From JANOGU01 sp964602115 (GTDB taxonomy: Bacteria; Pseudomonadota; Alphaproteobacteria; Rhodobacterales; Rhodobacteraceae), in the NCBI GenBank assembly GCA_964602115.1, contig CAZRQN010000124.1, forward strand, positions 1 through 8,621: a stretch of 8,621 bases of DNA, read 5' to 3'. The notes beneath the pieces are model-generated. The model had not been told where the DNA came from, made no database searches, and saw only the letters and a program-made list of their open reading frames with translations. Positions 6,788 through 8,621 of the stretch are shown here, one piece after another (within the stretch, counting starts at the first letter, position 1; each line of letters starts with the position of its first letter). The translations under genes and the position numbers were made by a program.

Positions 6788-6794
6788 AAGGAGG
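6788..6794 (+). promoter_or_regulatory. Strong ribosome binding site of ade
   Basis: AAGGAGG lies 5 bases before the ATG at 6800. It is the best Shine-Dalgarno sequence in the window and fixes the ade start. No convincing -35/-10 promoter pair is visible in the GC-rich spacer upstream (6706-6787). Confidence 0.85.
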
Positions 6795-6799
6795 CCGCG

Positions 6800-8500
6800 A
6801 TGACCCGCCCCGCACTTGCCGATGTGATCGCCCAGGGCCGGGGCGAGGTTGCGGCCGATCTGGTGCTCAAGGGCGGGCGGGTCTTCGATCTGATCGCCGG
6901 CGAGCTGGTGGAAACCGATGTCGCGATCTGCGGCGACACGATCGTCGGCACCTTCGGCCGCTATGCAGGCCGGCGCGAGATCGACGTTTCCGGCCGGGTG
7001 CTGGTGCCGGGGTTCATCGACACGCATCTGCACATCGAATCCTCCTGCGTCACGCCTCTGGAATTCGACCGCTGCGTCACCCCGCACGGGGTGACGACCG
7101 CGATCTGCGACCCGCACGAGATCGCCAATGTCCTCGGCATTCCCGGCATCCGCTATTTCCTCGATGCCGCCGCCTGCACGCTGATGGACATCCGTGTGCA
7201 GCTTTCCTCCTGCGTGCCCTCCACCCATATGGAGACCTCTGGCGCCCGGCTGTCGGCCGGGGATCTCCTGCCCTTTGCCGACCATCCCAGGGTGATCGGG
7301 CTGGCCGAGTTCATGAACTTCCCCGGCGTGCTGATGCGCGACCCGGACTGCCTGGCCAAGCTGGAGGCGTTTCGCGGCCGCCACATCGACGGCCATGCGC
7401 CGTTGCTGCGGGGGCTCGACCTCAACGGCTATGTCGCCGCCGGCATCCGCACCGAGCACGAGGCCACGACGGCCGAAGAGGGGCTGGAGAAGCTGCGCAA
7501 GGGAATGCGGCTGCTGATCCGCGAGGGCTCGGTGTCCAAGGACCTGCACGCGCTGGCACCGCTGCTGACCGAGCGCCTCTCCCCCTATCTGTGCCTGTGC
7601 ACCGACGACCGCAATCCGCTCGACATCGCCGAGCACGGGCATCTCGACTACATGATCCGCACCGCGATTGCTCTCGGCGCCCCGCCGCTCGCCGTCTATC
7701 GCGCCGCCAGCCTGTCGGCGGCCGAGGCCTTCGGGCTGAAGGATCGCGGCCTGATCGCGCCGGGCAAGCGGGCGGACATCGCGGTGATCGACAGCCTCGA
7801 AACCTGCCGCACCTCGCTGGTCCTCGCCGGCGGACGGCTGGCCGATGCCGAGGCCTTTGCCGCGAGGCCGGCGGTGGCGCCGGTCGGGCGGCGCTCGGTC
7901 AAGGCCCCGAAGGTGGTGGCGGCGGACTTCCGCACCGCCGGAAACCGGGCCGAGACGCCGGTGATCGGCATCATCCCGGGCAAGATCATCACCGAGCACC
8001 TGACCTTCGACATCGCACCGCAGGATGGCGACAAGCGGCCCGATCCGGGGCGCGACCTGATGAAGATCGCGGTGATCGAGCGGCACGGCAAGAACGGCAA
8101 CCGCGCCACCGGCTTCGTCCGGGGCTTCGGCATGCAGCGCGGCGCCATCGCCTCCACCGTCTGCCACGACCACCACAACATCGCGGTCGTGGGCGCCGAT
8201 TATACCGACATGGCGCTGGCGGCCACCCGGCTGAGCGAGATCGAGGGCGGCTTCGTCGTGACCGGGGGCGGCAGGGTCCTGGCCGAACTTGCCCTGCCGG
8301 TCGCCGGGCTGATGAGCCTGGAAAGCTTCGAGACCGTCCGCGACCGCCTGGTCACGCTCCGCGCCGCCGCCCGCAGCCTGGGGGTGACGCTGGAGGAACC
8401 CTTCCTGCAGCTCGCCTTCCTCGCCCTGCCGGTGATCCCGCATCTCAAGATCACCGATCACGGGATGGTGGATGTGGACCGTTTCGAGGTGATGCCCTGA
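6800..8500 (+). CDS. ade: Adenine deaminase
   Basis: Ade hydrolyses adenine to hypoxanthine and ammonia in the cytoplasm, feeding purine salvage or degradation (EC 3.5.4.2). The 566-residue length is normal for the family. Amidohydrolase metal-binding features are present in order: PGFIDTHLHIESS (70-82) with His76 and His78, VTTAICDPHEIANVLG (98-113), GLAEFMNFPGV (167-177) with Glu170, IDGHAPLLRG (196-205) with His199, IRTEHEATT (216-224) with His220, and CTDDRNP (267-273) with Asp269/Asp270. PGKRADIAVID (321-331) closes the first amidohydrolase part. The C-terminal Ade-specific domain follows, with RHGKNGNRATGFVRGFG (428-444), VCHDHHNI (454-461) and EIEGGFVVTGGG (480-491). No frameshift or missing key residue is seen. 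The ATG is set by a strong AAGGAGG 5 bases upstream. It stands alone on this strand, divergent from a DMT transporter, with no clear terminator behind it. Its purine role parallels the deoxynucleoside role of the deoC operon to the left. Confidence 0.96.
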   Translation: MTRPALADVIAQGRGEVAADLVLKGGRVFDLIAGELVETDVAICGDTIVGTFGRYAGRREIDVSGRVLVPGFIDTHLHIESSCVTPLEFDRCVTPHGVTTAICDPHEIANVLGIPGIRYFLDAAACTLMDIRVQLSSCVPSTHMETSGARLSAGDLLPFADHPRVIGLAEFMNFPGVLMRDPDCLAKLEAFRGRHIDGHAPLLRGLDLNGYVAAGIRTEHEATTAEEGLEKLRKGMRLLIREGSVSKDLHALAPLLTERLSPYLCLCTDDRNPLDIAEHGHLDYMIRTAIALGAPPLAVYRAASLSAAEAFGLKDRGLIAPGKRADIAVIDSLETCRTSLVLAGGRLADAEAFAARPAVAPVGRRSVKAPKVVAADFRTAGNRAETPVIGIIPGKIITEHLTFDIAPQDGDKRPDPGRDLMKIAVIERHGKNGNRATGFVRGFGMQRGAIASTVCHDHHNIAVVGADYTDMALAATRLSEIEGGFVVTGGGRVLAELALPVAGLMSLESFETVRDRLVTLRAAARSLGVTLEEPFLQLAFLALPVIPHLKITDHGMVDVDRFEVMP

Positions 8501-8518
8501 GGCGTCACACGGTGGGAC

Positions 8519-8621
8519 ATTTTCAAAATACAGAAATATCAAATGATTGCGTGACCAGATTCAAGGTTTGTTCATGCTACACGACTCCCTGCTTTTTGAG
8601 GGTATTTGGGAGGTTGAGCCA
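8519..8621. other. AT-rich segment after ade, composition break
   Basis: By hand count 41 of the last 103 bases are G or C (about 40%), against roughly two thirds in the rest of the window. The segment opens with ATTTTCAAAAT (8519-8529), a 5-bp palindrome about a central C, followed by more A/T runs to about 8545. It could be the promoter region of the next gene, the end of a mobile element, or the edge of a transferred segment. I recognise no transposon end with confidence. Confidence 0.5.
8574..8621 (+). CDS. Possible start of an unidentified gene, cut by the window edge
   Basis: An ATG at 8574 opens a frame that stays open for 16 codons to the end of the window, reading MLHDSLLFEGIWEVEP. 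AAGG (8563-8566) lies 7 bases upstream, a reasonable ribosome binding site, and the AT-rich stretch before it could hold a promoter. Sixteen codons are too few to recognise a family or to exclude chance. An in-frame TTG at 8568 is an alternative start. Confidence 0.25.
   Translation, partial: MLHDSLLFEGIWEVEP

Noticed and set aside
6706..6951. N-terminal extension of the DMT transporter to 6951
   Set aside because: It would overlap the first 152 bases of ade on the opposite strand and adds a Ser/Pro-rich segment with no family similarity or membrane character.
6770..8542. A 590-codon open frame on the minus strand opposite ade
   Set aside because: Low-complexity His/Arg/Asp/Gly-rich composition and no recognisable motifs; ade on the other strand has every family motif. 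The same applies to the long frames opposite deoC, the lyase gene and nhaD.
1..8621. CRISPR arrays, tRNA or rRNA genes, riboswitch-like leaders, complete insertion sequences, defence or phage genes
   Set aside because: No regularly spaced repeats, cloverleaf-like segments, transposase motifs or phage proteins were found on reading both strands; almost all of the window is explained by six ordinary genes.

Overview
The window is GC-rich bacterial chromosome (roughly two thirds G+C by eye) with tightly packed genes, very short intergenic gaps and strong G/C third-position bias. The gene content and protein style suggest an alphaproteobacterium, most likely a Rhodobacteraceae relative: an active two-domain ALDH16-type aldehyde dehydrogenase beside a long-form deoC, an NhaD antiporter, and an adenine deaminase. 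This assignment rests on recognised protein families, not on a search.

Layout. Positions 103-4267 hold a three-gene minus-strand operon read from right to left: deoC (deoxyribose-phosphate aldolase), a small secreted heparin-lyase-I-like protein, and a 776-residue ALDH16-type aldehyde dehydrogenase. The gaps are 3 and 4 bases, so the genes are probably co-transcribed and translationally coupled. A 194-base divergent spacer (4268-4461) carries a RutR-like palindrome and a GC hairpin. Past it, on the plus strand, lies an NhaD-type Na+/H+ antiporter (4462-5766). This gene converges on a minus-strand EamA/DMT transporter (5782-6705) with only 15 bases between the stop codons. A second divergent spacer (6706-6799) with two adjacent hairpins leads to a plus-strand adenine deaminase gene, ade (6800-8500). 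The last ~100 bases are clearly AT-richer (41 G+C of 103 by hand count) and may start another gene that runs off the window.

How the genes fit together. DeoC splits 2-deoxyribose-5-phosphate into glyceraldehyde-3-phosphate and acetaldehyde, and the aldehyde dehydrogenase of the same operon could oxidise that acetaldehyde to acetate. Adenine deaminase converts adenine to hypoxanthine. The window therefore has a (deoxy)nucleoside and nucleobase catabolism theme, with two membrane carriers of less certain link. The secreted lyase-like protein inside the deoC-ALDH operon does not fit this theme and is the oddest neighbour.

I see no CRISPR array, tRNA, rRNA, phage or complete insertion sequence, and no clear sign of a wholly new system. 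The most useful leads are the RutR-like operator, the lyase wedged into the operon, and the composition break at the right edge.
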